From assembly GCA_016839665.1 (NCBI GenBank), contig JAEOTU010000100.1:1-16938 (forward strand): a stretch of 16,938 bases of DNA. Direction: 5' to 3'. This DNA is from Candidatus Hodarchaeota archaeon (GTDB taxonomy: Archaea; Asgardarchaeota; Heimdallarchaeia; Hodarchaeales; Hodarchaeaceae). The translations under genes and the position numbers were made by a program. Within the stretch, counting starts at the first letter, position 1. Each line of letters opens with the position of its first letter. The notes below the pieces were generated by a model, which did no database searches, was not told where the DNA came from, and worked only from the letters and a program-made list of their open reading frames with translations. This document shows, one piece after another, positions 1-7,188 of the stretch.

Positions 1-766
1 GAAACAATTCACCAAATGGGTATTCTTCACCAGCAATTATTGCATTCATGACAGTTGCTGCGTCCAAGTAATGGAAAAGGGAGACTCCTTGTATTATATC
101 AGCGATTTCTTCATTTGCCATCCTGATTAAGCCGCCAAATCGTTCGAAGATCCATGAGCCGCCAACAATTAACCCACCTGAGCCAAGGGTTTTCGTCGTG
201 TCCATGAAAATCACAGAACAAAGGATGGTTATGCAAGTGAAAACCATGTACACAATCCATTTTCCGAGTAGAGCAAGAAAGAACGCTAGATTATTGAATT
301 CTAAATCCAAATTCGGATCCATGCCATTCAATATTATTACTCCCATAGCTACTGATCCCCAAATGAAAATAGGATATGATAACGATAATGTGATGATGGC
401 AAACAGCTTCTCCAAGAGAAACTTCCATCGTGGAACAGGATAACTCAAGATTACATCTAATGTACCACTATCCGCTTCCCTTGCGATAGCCATTGCTCCA
501 ACCAGTAAAATAAGTACCATAAAAACGAAATCACTAACAATGAACAGCTCTATGCCAACAAATCCTTCAAAAGAGCTCATACTTGATTCTCCGAGTAATG
601 AAGCAAAGAGAGGGTTATCTGCAAAAATTATATCGAATTGTTCTAGTATTGGCGCATAATCGGGCCAAATAAAAACAACAAGAAGAGCCATTCCCACAAG
701 CAATATAACTGGTAGTATCCAAAATAACCATGTTTTTTGTAGTTGTTTCTTATAGATCGTTAACAC
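1..766 (-). CDS. ABC-2 type transporter permease (partial, C-terminus beyond left edge)
   Basis: This is the membrane subunit of an ABC exporter, partner of the ATPase encoded just upstream. Translating the minus strand from the GTG at 764-766 gives 255 codons without a stop up to the window edge. The start is supported by an AGGAGG Shine-Dalgarno at about 773-778, which lies inside the end of the ATPase gene, and only 2 nt separate the ATPase stop from this GTG. An ATG at 766-768 is excluded because it hits a stop two codons later. Hydrophobic segments lie at about residues 12-34, 73-95, 120-145 and 165-190. After the second comes a cytoplasmic loop reading READSGTLDVILSYP, the E-x-GTL-x-x-L-x-x-P pattern typical of ABC-2 permeases. 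The substrate cannot be told; drug, lipid or sodium export are all known for this family. The C-terminal part is missing because of the window limit, not because of a mutation. Confidence 0.9.
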   Translation of the reverse strand, partial: MLTIYKKQLQKTWLFWILPVILLVGMALLVVFIWPDYAPILEQFDIIFADNPLFASLLGESSMSSFEGFVGIELFIVSDFVFMVLILLVGAMAIAREADSGTLDVILSYPVPRWKFLLEKLFAIITLSLSYPIFIWGSVAMGVIILNGMDPNLDLEFNNLAFFLALLGKWIVYMVFTCITILCSVIFMDTTKTLGSGGLIVGGSWIFERFGGLIRMANEEIADIIQGVSLFHYLDAATVMNAIIAGEEYPFGELF

Positions 767-768
767 AT

Positions 769-1737
769 TTATTCCTCCTTTAGACGATCAAGTTCATCTT
801 TATAATACTCGAGGAAAATATCTTCAAGACTACTGTCTTCTAAAGTCATTCGTTTTATACGTTGTGAGGTGACCAATTTGAGAAGATCATTTACATCCTC
901 TTTAATTGTGATGTGGTATGTTCCATCCCTTCTTTCGACGTTGATCACATTTGGGACGGCTTTAATTGCATCTATGTCTGGTGTTTCACCCTTCATGAAT
1001 TCCACGTTCAAATGTTGCATTGATTTTCTTCGCAACTCCTTTACAGCTTCGATCACTATTATTTTTCCTTGTCTGATGATCCCCACTCGATCACAGATAG
1101 CCTGAACTTCGGCAAGGTCATGACTTGATAAGAAAATCGTTTTTCCTTGATCCCGCATCTCACGCAATAGATCGTGGAATCGGGCAGCCATTAAAGGATC
1201 CAGACCACTAGATGGTTCATCCAAGATGAGAAAGTCTGGATTAGAAGCTAAACCTACGATAATTGCTACTTGCTGACGATTGCCCGAAGATAAGTTCCTA
1301 ATCTTCATTGAGAGGTCAACCTTGAAAATCTTACGAAGTTTCTTGAGAAAAGCTGTGTCAGTAGGACGAAATGAGCCAACATATTTGATTAATTCCTTAC
1401 CAGTGAAATTGGCATACAATGTTACATCACCAGGTATGTGACCGATATTCTTCTTGATTTCCAACCCATCTTTCCGATAATCCAGGCTGTTAATTTTTAT
1501 TGTACCTGCTTTGATGGCTAAATAGCCGAGCATAGAACGAATAGCAGTCGTCTTACCCGCTCCGTTAGGCCCGAGAAACCCAAATATTTCTCCCTTTTTA
1601 ACAGAGAAACTCGCATCATTTACTGCGACTACACGACGGCCAATTCTTCGGGAACCAATTTGAAGCTCTCTTCCGTATATCTTCGTCAAATTCCGAACAA
1701 CGAGGACGTCGGAGTCTGTAATTGCATTACTCGTCAT
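769..1737 (-). CDS. ABC transporter ATP-binding protein (ABC-2 exporter family)
   Basis: This is the cytoplasmic nucleotide-binding subunit that powers the permease encoded directly downstream. Of its 322 residues, Walker A (GPNGAGKT) is at 56-63, the signature LSSGNRQQ at 149-156, Walker B FLILDEP at 169-175 with catalytic E174, the D-loop SGLD at 177-180, and the H-loop histidine H206 in SSHD. The usual Q-loop glutamine is replaced by the IGHIPGDVTLY stretch (98-108), as in many BcrA/multidrug-type exporter ATPases. The C-terminal third (about 230-322) is the variable domain normal for this family. The ATG at 1737 has only a weak GGCGAT element upstream. A TATA-like TTTTAATA sits at 1811-1818, which would give a leader of about 50 nt. 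Gene order and 2-nt spacing show an operon with the permease. The substrate is unknown. Confidence 0.95.
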   Translation of the reverse strand: MTSNAITDSDVLVVRNLTKIYGRELQIGSRRIGRRVVAVNDASFSVKKGEIFGFLGPNGAGKTTAIRSMLGYLAIKAGTIKINSLDYRKDGLEIKKNIGHIPGDVTLYANFTGKELIKYVGSFRPTDTAFLKKLRKIFKVDLSMKIRNLSSGNRQQVAIIVGLASNPDFLILDEPSSGLDPLMAARFHDLLREMRDQGKTIFLSSHDLAEVQAICDRVGIIRQGKIIVIEAVKELRRKSMQHLNVEFMKGETPDIDAIKAVPNVINVERRDGTYHITIKEDVNDLLKLVTSQRIKRMTLEDSSLEDIFLEYYKDELDRLKEE

Positions 1738-1810
1738 ATTATCGCCAACTGATACTTTTCACAAAACGGACATAGGTGATATTTGCATTGTTTGAACAAA
1801 TTGTGGAAAG

Positions 1811-1818
1811 TATTAAAA
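1811..1818 (-). promoter_or_regulatory. Possible TATA box of the ABC exporter operon
   Basis: On the minus strand this reads TTTTAATA, preceded by a purine-rich BRE-like AAAGA. It lies between the carbamoyltransferase stop and the ATPase start and would place transcription near 1788. The match is moderate and AT-rich surroundings make chance hits likely. Confidence 0.3.
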
Positions 1819-1852
1819 TCTTTGCAATTCCGAATTCGAAAAGACAACAAAA

Positions 1853-2917
1853 CTAGTGCATTATACAAGCCATTATTCCTTTCTGAGCATGAAGTCTGTT
1901 TTCTGCTTGATCAAAGATAATAGATTGAGGCCCATCGGCAACTGCGTCATCCACTTCCATTCCTCGATCTTGGGGAAGGCAATGCATGTAGTACCCTCGT
2001 CCGTTCTTAGTGACATCCATTAACTCAACCGTGGTCTTCCACTCTTTGTATTTGTTCATGATTTCAGGCATCATTTCAGGCTTCGCTGGTCGGACCCCTT
2101 CTATTCCGTGAGCTTCTAAAATGCCCCAACTTTTTGGATAAACAAAATCTGCCCCTTCAAACGCCGTTTTCATATCACGCTCTATTTTGAATGTTCCTCC
2201 ATAGAGATCACTTTGCTCTTCTACTTTCTTTATGATATCAGGATGGAGGTCAAATTCAGGAGGACAGGCGAGGGTTAAGTCCATACCAAACATTGAGGGA
2301 GCCAGGACTCCAGTTTGAGGGACTGCCATGGGTTTTGGAGCAGCAGAATAAGCCCAACTCATAACAAATTTCTTCCCCTGCAATTTATTGTAACTATGGC
2401 TACATTTCTCATACACAGTCATTATATCAGCCATTCCTTGGCATGGATGATAAACATCAGACTCCATATTGATAATAGGTTTTTTACTCCAATAAGCAAA
2501 GTTCTCCTGAATTTTTTGTCCTTTTCCATACATCCAGTCACACTTGCTTCCGTAAATTCTAATTGCTATTGCGTCCCCCATACGTGATAATACGCGAGCC
2601 ACGTCAGAAACACGTTCAGTGGTATAAGCAATTTCATCACCTTCCATAGCTGGCGTGTAAATAGCGCCAGGTTGAAGAAAATGAGCGTGTCCGCCCAGTT
2701 GAGTCATCCCTGCTTCGAACGAGTTTCGAGTTCGAAGTGAATCATTATAAAACACCATAAATAATGTTTGTGCAGGTAGGATATGTCTGTGGTCTTCATG
2801 CATGGTGAAACGCTTCTTGAGATCAATTCCAACATCGAGCATGGTTTCGATCTCTTCACGTGAAAAATCAATCATTGTAAGAAAATCTCGTCCTTTCAAG
2901 TCTTCTGTAATTACCAT
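1853..2917 (-). CDS. Knotted carbamoyltransferase, YgeW / N-acetylornithine carbamoyltransferase-like
   Basis: A member of the aspartate/ornithine carbamoyltransferase superfamily, transferring the carbamoyl group of carbamoyl phosphate to an amine. I start it at the ATG 2915-2917 (354 aa), because AGAGGA lies 9 nt upstream. The frame is open to an ATG at 2977, but the extra 20 residues have no family counterpart; an ATG at 2926 sits directly on the same GAGAGGA. The carbamoyl-phosphate motif is S60-L-R-T-R64 instead of STRTR. HPCQ is at 157-160 and HCLP at 312-315. The middle (MSWAYS, then KPMAVPQ, FGMDLTLACP, VYPKSWG) resembles both E. coli YgeW and acetylornithine carbamoyltransferase. The C-terminal ENRLHAQKGIMA is the acetylornithine/ornithine type. 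No arginine biosynthesis genes are nearby, so the amine substrate is open; acetyl- or succinylornithine or a purine-catabolism intermediate are candidates. Family assignment is sure, substrate is not. Confidence 0.88.
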   Translation of the reverse strand: MVITEDLKGRDFLTMIDFSREEIETMLDVGIDLKKRFTMHEDHRHILPAQTLFMVFYNDSLRTRNSFEAGMTQLGGHAHFLQPGAIYTPAMEGDEIAYTTERVSDVARVLSRMGDAIAIRIYGSKCDWMYGKGQKIQENFAYWSKKPIINMESDVYHPCQGMADIMTVYEKCSHSYNKLQGKKFVMSWAYSAAPKPMAVPQTGVLAPSMFGMDLTLACPPEFDLHPDIIKKVEEQSDLYGGTFKIERDMKTAFEGADFVYPKSWGILEAHGIEGVRPAKPEMMPEIMNKYKEWKTTVELMDVTKNGRGYYMHCLPQDRGMEVDDAVADGPQSIIFDQAENRLHAQKGIMACIMH

Positions 2918-3033
2918 ACTATTCATTCCTCTCGTTTTAAAATTCGATAGCGCCCTAAGGAAGGAATTTCCATCCACATTAGAGGCATTTTTTGCAATTT
3001 TTACTTCAAAGAGTTAAGTTCAAATTTCTTTGT

Positions 3034-3041
3034 AAAAAAAA
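3034..3041 (-). terminator. Oligo-T tract behind the TrmB-type regulator
   Basis: Eight consecutive T on the minus strand, about 67 nt after the regulator stop and upstream of the carbamoyltransferase. Archaeal RNA polymerase terminates at such U-runs without needing a hairpin. No stem of note precedes it. Confidence 0.45.
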
Positions 3042-3107
3042 GTGGAGAACTATTAACTGATTCCGACGCCTCAAATCCCACTCATTTTTAAATTAATTCA
3101 TTTAGAA

Positions 3108-3884
3108 TTAACAGTTAGAGTTACAATTGTCATATTCGCATGTGGGAGATAAAAAATACCCGCTAGAGACTTCAATCAAAGTGTTTTCTGTCGTCAATAT
3201 CGCGTATGATTCCTCACTTCTCCAGTTTGATACTGTTAGAAGGATTTTATTATCGATGATCACGAAGAAACATTCACAACAGATCCTCTGAAAATCAATT
3301 GAAAGAGGTTCCTCTAGAACTGTTTTGTGATAAAAACCTAGCATTATTGTCACGCTCTCCTGAACGTGTTCTAGAGTTTTCTTAAGAAGGTGGTACATCT
3401 CCTCATTGGGGAGCATAAGTATTATATCAGTATTAGCTTCAGCTATTAACCGTTTTGCTTGATTTACTATGTTGTCCTTCCCTTTAACAATATAGGCGAT
3501 CTTTAGAGAAGCTTCATTTTCTTGATATCTTGGGGTTAACAGTTTTACTAATCGATCTAATAGTTGCATCTTTTGATTGAATTCCTTCTTAAATTTCACC
3601 TGTAAGTTCTCTAATGCTTCAACGGGAGCAATTGCTACATATTTTTTTGGCACCCCTTCTTGAACAATGATTAATCCTTTCTTCTGTAAGTTATCCATGA
3701 TATAATAGATTTTACTATCAGCGATACCCGTACGTTTCACTAATTCACTTGCAGTTGCTGATTCTAACGGAAGTAGCTCCATATAAGCTCTAGCTTCGTT
3801 TTTAGTAAATCCAATGTCCATTAATTCATTAATCAGGGTGGTATTCGCGGATTCCTCATATCTTGTACTTGTCGCAATTTTCAT
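3108..3884 (-). CDS. TrmB-family transcriptional regulator with cysteine-rich C-terminus (candidate arsenic sensor)
   Basis: A 258-residue DNA-binding regulator. Residues about 15-90 form the TrmB-type winged helix, with pattern FTKNEARAYMELL, then TASELVKRTGI, then SKIYYIMDNLQKKGL and a PKKY wing. A short coiled linker (about 90-115) leads to a C-terminal PLD-like effector domain (about 125-245). That domain normally binds sugars in TrmB. Here it carries C202, C203 and C205 (CCEC), and the protein ends in a tail with C249, C254 and C258; I saw no cysteine elsewhere in the protein. Thiol clusters of this kind suit binding of arsenite or a soft metal. The gene is divergent from an arsM-like methyltransferase, and a perfect inverted repeat lies between them (3899-3919). 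The ATG at 3884 has GAGG 8 nt upstream. Regulation of arsM and of itself is inferred from layout; the ligand is a hypothesis. Confidence 0.85.
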   Translation of the reverse strand: MKIATSTRYEESANTTLINELMDIGFTKNEARAYMELLPLESATASELVKRTGIADSKIYYIMDNLQKKGLIIVQEGVPKKYVAIAPVEALENLQVKFKKEFNQKMQLLDRLVKLLTPRYQENEASLKIAYIVKGKDNIVNQAKRLIAEANTDIILMLPNEEMYHLLKKTLEHVQESVTIMLGFYHKTVLEEPLSIDFQRICCECFFVIIDNKILLTVSNWRSEESYAILTTENTLIEVSSGYFLSPTCEYDNCNSNC

Positions 3885-3898
3885 GATTACTTCCTCTT

Positions 3899-3919
3899 TC
3901 CTACTTATAGCTAGTAGGA
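3899..3919. promoter_or_regulatory. Candidate operator: perfect 7-bp inverted repeat between regulator and arsM
   Basis: TCCTACT (3899-3905), a 7-nt spacer, then AGTAGGA (3913-3919) form a perfect dyad centred at 3909. It ends 5 nt before the TATA element of arsM. It covers the start of transcription predicted for the regulator gene (near 3902, about 26 nt downstream of the minus-strand TATA). A protein bound here could repress its own gene and block or position factors at the arsM promoter. The likely binder is the TrmB-type protein encoded next to it. Confidence 0.5.
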
Positions 3920-3923
3920 GAAT

Positions 3924-3934
3924 CTTATAAATAT
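3924..3934. promoter_or_regulatory. Shared bidirectional TATA element for regulator and arsM
   Basis: CTTATAAATAT on the plus strand contains TTATAAATA (3925-3933) and on the minus strand reads ATATTTATAAG. Both fit the archaeal TATA consensus. For arsM it puts the transcript start near 3955, followed by a GAGATG Shine-Dalgarno at 3957-3962 and the ATG at 3969. For the regulator it puts the start near 3902 with a short leader holding GAGG. The two predictions agree with the chosen start codons. Confidence 0.55.
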
Positions 3935-3968
3935 TTTGTCTTTATCCATAAAACAAGAGATGAATACT

Positions 3969-4733
3969 ATGAATAACTTTAAAGAGGCAGTTAAAGAGAG
4001 CTATGGCAAAGCAATCAATAAACACAGCCAGCAGAAACTTACTAAACAATCTAGTTGTTGTGCTACAACATCAACAAAAGAGGATATCAAAGAAGAAGCT
4101 CAATCTAGCTGTTGCCCACCAACAGCAACAGAAGAACAAAAATCTCCAACAGTTCCAAGTTTTGGATGCGTAATTAATCTGGCGGAAAAAGCCAAGATTA
4201 AAAAAGGAGATATTGTGGTAGATTTGGGTAGTGGTGCTGGTCATGACCTTTTCCAAGCTGCAGAATTAGCAGGGCCAGATGGAAGAGTAATTGGAATTGA
4301 TTTTACTCCAGATATGATCATCGCTGGAATGAAAACAGCTGCAGAAAAAGGGTTTACAAATGTGGATTTCAGACTATCCGACATTGAAAACATTAATGTT
4401 TTGCCAGATAATTCCGCAGATGTTGTAATTAGTAATTGTGTTATCAATCTCACAATGGATAAGGAATCTGTGTTTAAAGAAGTTTTCAGAATTCTTAAAC
4501 CTGGCGGTCGTATGGTTGATGCTGATATAATTGCTGTTAATCCATTACCTGATGAAATAACACAAGATCCAAAAGCATGGTGTTCTTGTCTTGGTGGTGC
4601 ATTAACAAAAGAGGGATATATTGAAAAAATCGAAAAAGCTGGTTTTCAGGACACTAACGTCACTATATTTGATGAGTTTGATTACTTAAATAGTAGATTC
4701 CAAAATGGTATCTTAGAAGCGAGAAAACCCTGA
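3969..4733 (+). CDS. arsM: Arsenite S-adenosylmethionine methyltransferase (ArsM-like)
   Basis: Methylates trivalent arsenic using S-adenosylmethionine in the cytoplasm, giving methylated and volatile arsenicals. I choose the ATG at 3969 (254 aa), since GAGATGA precedes it at Shine-Dalgarno distance and the predicted transcript begins near 3955; the open frame extends to a TTG at 3936 but that would lie upstream of the transcript start. The N-terminus has two QSSCC pairs (C30/C31 and C48/C49). Then comes C67 in PSFGC, SAM motif I VVDLGSGAGHD, the acidic GIDFTPDMI, C157 in SNCVINL, the LKPGGR motif, and C205/C207 in AWCSCLGGAL. C67, C157 and C207 correspond to the three cysteines that bind As(III) in characterised ArsM proteins. 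It is divergent from the TrmB-type regulator and convergent with the MFS gene. Assignment to ArsM is strong; activity is inferred. Confidence 0.9.
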   Translation: MNNFKEAVKESYGKAINKHSQQKLTKQSSCCATTSTKEDIKEEAQSSCCPPTATEEQKSPTVPSFGCVINLAEKAKIKKGDIVVDLGSGAGHDLFQAAELAGPDGRVIGIDFTPDMIIAGMKTAAEKGFTNVDFRLSDIENINVLPDNSADVVISNCVINLTMDKESVFKEVFRILKPGGRMVDADIIAVNPLPDEITQDPKAWCSCLGGALTKEGYIEKIEKAGFQDTNVTIFDEFDYLNSRFQNGILEARKP

Positions 4734-4787
4734 TTCTAGTCAGATTTTCTATTTGATATCACTTTGGCTAGGAAGAACAATGCAGGA

Positions 4788-6098
4788 TTAATCTTTCTCT
4801 AATGAATCTACAACATGTTTTGCTCTTTCCGCATAATCCTTGAGTTCTTTCTCTCTAACAGGTTTTGATGGCAAAGGTTCCTTTAGTTGAGACACTAAGT
4901 AAGTAGCCGTGAAATAAGAAAATATCATTAAAATTGGGAGCATTTCAATGTCTTGCTTGATCAATTCATCAATTATAACTCCTATTATCATTCCAAAGCT
5001 AGCCATTAGCGCAGCAACATGATTATTAATATTTAAAAAGTCCTTATGTCCCAGAGGAGTTAGTTCCATTGCTAACATTAAAAAAGTGCCAAAAAAGGTT
5101 AATGTTAAACCTATAGCCATAATGACTGGAAAAATTATTAATAAGAGGAGCATTTTATCGATTGTAGGGAAAGCTATGGGCAGAAAAATGACAGCAAAAA
5201 ATGCTAAAGCGTTAATATAAAGGCCAGCTAAGATAGACCTTCGACGACCTAACTTATCATAGAGAAATCCACTAGGAATACATATAAGTAGACAAGTGAG
5301 CCATAACGTTATATTAAATTGGTCTAATGACCGAGAAATCCCCTCTTCTATCCCGAAATTATACAATAAAATAATGGCTCCATAATAAGCGTTTGTAAAG
5401 AAAAACCCTAAAAAGCAAAAAAATAGCATCAAAGGAATTGGAAAGACTTTTTTATGGAAAAATAGTCTTAAGGAGGCAGTTCTCGGGGGCATTGTCAAAG
5501 CTTTTCTTCCTATCACAAAAGCTACAACCACTAGCACTAGCATTAATAATAGAAAAAAAGCCATAACCAACGAATTACCCGTAAAGTCAATAACAGCTGA
5601 AATAAGCAGAATAATTGAAACAGGTATATATCCTGAATAATTAAGCCTTCCGTTATATTTGGGGTTCGTAAACATTATTGCCAGCGTTGACCATGCAGAT
5701 GGTAATCCATTCCCAATGTTAAATCCTGCTATAAATAATAAGAGTTTGATTATTTGTTGATCATCAATTAAGGTCATTCCTATTAAGGACAATCCAAGTA
5801 AGACAAACGATATTAAGAAATTAAGTGAGAAATTGCGTTTAGAAGACCACACAAGATAGAATCCTAAGCCTATAGCAAGACCTACTATGTGAAAGAGTAT
5901 GTGATATGGTTCCAACCCCACTCTGTCGAGAACGGAAAATTCCAAAACAAAATGAAGAATCCACGCATAAGTTCCACCAATAAAGATGCTCAACATTAGG
6001 AAGAGGCGATTTTTTGTCATTAATGGCAGTAAAAATTGATAAAGATCGCTCTGAGTTATGAAATGTGTCATTCCTGATATTGATGGCAAGTTGATCAC
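4788..6098 (-). CDS. Major facilitator superfamily transporter
   Basis: A polytopic inner-membrane carrier of 436 residues with about 12 hydrophobic helices, from residue 30 to about 400. The loop GFLYDKLGRRR (about 281-291) is the MFS motif A repeat between helices 8 and 9. The equivalent loop between helices 2 and 3 is poorly kept (SSKRNFS). The C-terminal tail after about residue 400 is cytoplasmic and charged, with EKELKDYAERAKH. The frame starts at a GTG (6096-6098) without a clear Shine-Dalgarno; an ATG at 6071 or one at 6020 just before the first helix are alternatives, so the first 9-26 residues are uncertain. It is divergent from the SagB-type gene across 173 nt, and its end faces arsM at 54 nt. 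The substrate cannot be named; arsenic export is possible by position only and the sequence has no telling cysteines. Confidence 0.82.
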   Translation of the reverse strand: MINLPSISGMTHFITQSDLYQFLLPLMTKNRLFLMLSIFIGGTYAWILHFVLEFSVLDRVGLEPYHILFHIVGLAIGLGFYLVWSSKRNFSLNFLISFVLLGLSLIGMTLIDDQQIIKLLLFIAGFNIGNGLPSAWSTLAIMFTNPKYNGRLNYSGYIPVSIILLISAVIDFTGNSLVMAFFLLLMLVLVVVAFVIGRKALTMPPRTASLRLFFHKKVFPIPLMLFFCFLGFFFTNAYYGAIILLYNFGIEEGISRSLDQFNITLWLTCLLICIPSGFLYDKLGRRRSILAGLYINALAFFAVIFLPIAFPTIDKMLLLLIIFPVIMAIGLTLTFFGTFLMLAMELTPLGHKDFLNINNHVAALMASFGMIIGVIIDELIKQDIEMLPILMIFSYFTATYLVSQLKEPLPSKPVREKELKDYAERAKHVVDSLEKD

Positions 6099-6170
6099 AT
6101 TAGTACTCGTCTGATTGCAATTACTGGATTCTTTGGTTGGGATTTCTGTCTAAATGATAATAATTATGTT

Positions 6171-6191
6171 CTATAAATACCATATAAAATT
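6171..6191. promoter_or_regulatory. Divergent promoter region between MFS and SagB-type genes
   Basis: Two TATA-like elements lie side by side, CTATAAATAC (6171-6180) and CATATAAAAT (6181-6190). The second reads ATTTTATATG on the minus strand. They could serve the SagB-type gene (start near 6202-6212) and the MFS gene (start near 6160), each with a leader of about 60 nt. A 10-bp palindrome CTAATATTAG at 6229-6238, close upstream of the SagB-type start, might be an operator but is short and AT-rich. Confidence 0.4.
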
Positions 6192-6271
6192 AGTTATCTA
6201 TTTTAAGCGGTAAAAAAATTCTAATTTCCTAATATTAGATGGACTAAATGAGAATTTAATGGTGCTTTTTC

Positions 6272-7015
6272 ATGACAGAAAGAATAGGTAAAGAATTCAT
6301 AAAGAAAACTCAATACAAATTCATGGGGCCACCAGATCAAAGTAAAGGGAAACCTCAACCCCCTATAGAGTTAGAATATGATAAATCAAAACATATTATA
6401 GACTTACCAAACCCCTCAAGCATTACTGTAAATGATATGGATTTGCGGAAAACTATTGAGAATCGTAAAAGTGTACGTAAGTATTCAGATCAACCCTTAA
6501 CTCTTCCTGAATTATCTTGGTTGTTATGGTGTACACAAGGGGTCAAAGAGGTTTTACATAGGCAAGTGACATTGAGAACGGTTCCATCAGCTGGTGCTCG
6601 TCATTGTTTTGAGACCTATCTTTTAGTGAACAACGTTGAAGACTTACAATCAGGACTCTACAGGTTTTTGGCTGTTGACCACAAACTTGAACCTATCAAC
6701 TTAGATGATCCTCATCTTGCAAACAAACTTACAACGGCCTGTTTGGATCAGTCTATGGTTAGAAAAAGTGCTGTGACGTTTTTCTGGACTTCAGTTATTT
6801 ATAGAATGAAATGGCGTTATGGTGAGAGAGGATACCGATACCTTCTTCTAGATGCTGGTCATGTGTGCCAAAATCTATATTTAGCAGTTCAAAACATCAA
6901 TTGCGGAGTTTGTGGTGTTGCAGCATTCAATGATGAAGAAGTTAACCAGATAATTGGGCTCGATGGAGAAACGCAATTTGTAATCTATCTTGCTACTGTT
7001 GGAAAAGTTAGATAA
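6272..7015 (+). CDS. SagB-type nitroreductase-fold flavoprotein oxidoreductase
   Basis: An FMN-dependent enzyme of the nitroreductase superfamily, SagB/ThcOx branch, 247 residues. Visible marks are RKSVRKYS at 65-72 (the FMN phosphate-binding arginines), LSWLLWCTQG at 81-90, RTVPSAGAR at 102-110 and GERGYRYLLLDAGHVCQNL at 184-202. The last stretch is the signature that separates SagB-type proteins from plain nitroreductases. SagB proteins with YcaO partners oxidise azolines to azoles in peptide maturation, but no YcaO gene or precursor peptide lies in this window. As in many archaea it is probably a stand-alone reductase or dehydrogenase of unknown substrate. The ATG at 6272 is preceded by GGTG 8 nt upstream. 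The AOR gene follows on the same strand after 173 nt. Confidence 0.88.
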   Translation: MTERIGKEFIKKTQYKFMGPPDQSKGKPQPPIELEYDKSKHIIDLPNPSSITVNDMDLRKTIENRKSVRKYSDQPLTLPELSWLLWCTQGVKEVLHRQVTLRTVPSAGARHCFETYLLVNNVEDLQSGLYRFLAVDHKLEPINLDDPHLANKLTTACLDQSMVRKSAVTFFWTSVIYRMKWRYGERGYRYLLLDAGHVCQNLYLAVQNINCGVCGVAAFNDEEVNQIIGLDGETQFVIYLATVGKVR

Positions 7016-7105
7016 TAAATTTATAGGTGTAAATCCTCATTATTGCATTGGTTTCGAAATAGAGCTGGGCATTTGTACAGATTCTGGGAGTCTATAAGGA
7101 GTTTT

Positions 7106-7174
7106 ATGACAAGAACTCATGAGTGTCTACTTTTTTTTCTCAATTTTCCTAAGAATACTCTTGAGAAATACTAA
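7106..7174 (+). CDS. Possible 22-codon leader ORF before the AOR gene
   Basis: ATG at 7106 with AAGGAG at 7096-7101 (only 4 nt spacing) opens a frame of 22 codons closed by TAA 14 nt before the AOR start. The peptide starts MTRTHECLLFF and has no recognisable family. It spans the palindrome at 7115-7124 and a T8 run. It may be a translated leader or chance. A TATA-like CTATAAG at 7092-7098 would start transcription near 7121, inside it, which speaks against it being expressed from that promoter. Confidence 0.15.
   Translation: MTRTHECLLFFLNFPKNTLEKY
7115..7138 (+). terminator. Palindrome plus T8 tract after the SagB-type gene
   Basis: ACTCATGAGT (7115-7124) is a perfect 10-bp palindrome followed 6 nt later by eight T (7131-7138). 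The T-run suits an archaeal terminator for the SagB-type transcript about 100 nt after its stop. The palindrome could instead be an operator for the AOR gene 65 nt downstream. Confidence 0.35.
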
Positions 7175-7188
7175 GAGGACAATTTATC

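Noticed and set aside
198..443. Plus-strand open frame of 81 codons
   Set aside because: It lies antisense to the ABC-2 permease, whose minus-strand translation shows membrane helices and the GTL motif; the plus frame has no family features.
4788..6098. MFS gene as an arsenic exporter of the ars locus
   Set aside because: It is convergent with arsM, has its own promoter region shared with the SagB-type gene, and shows no cysteine or family mark of ArsJ, ArsK or ArsP.
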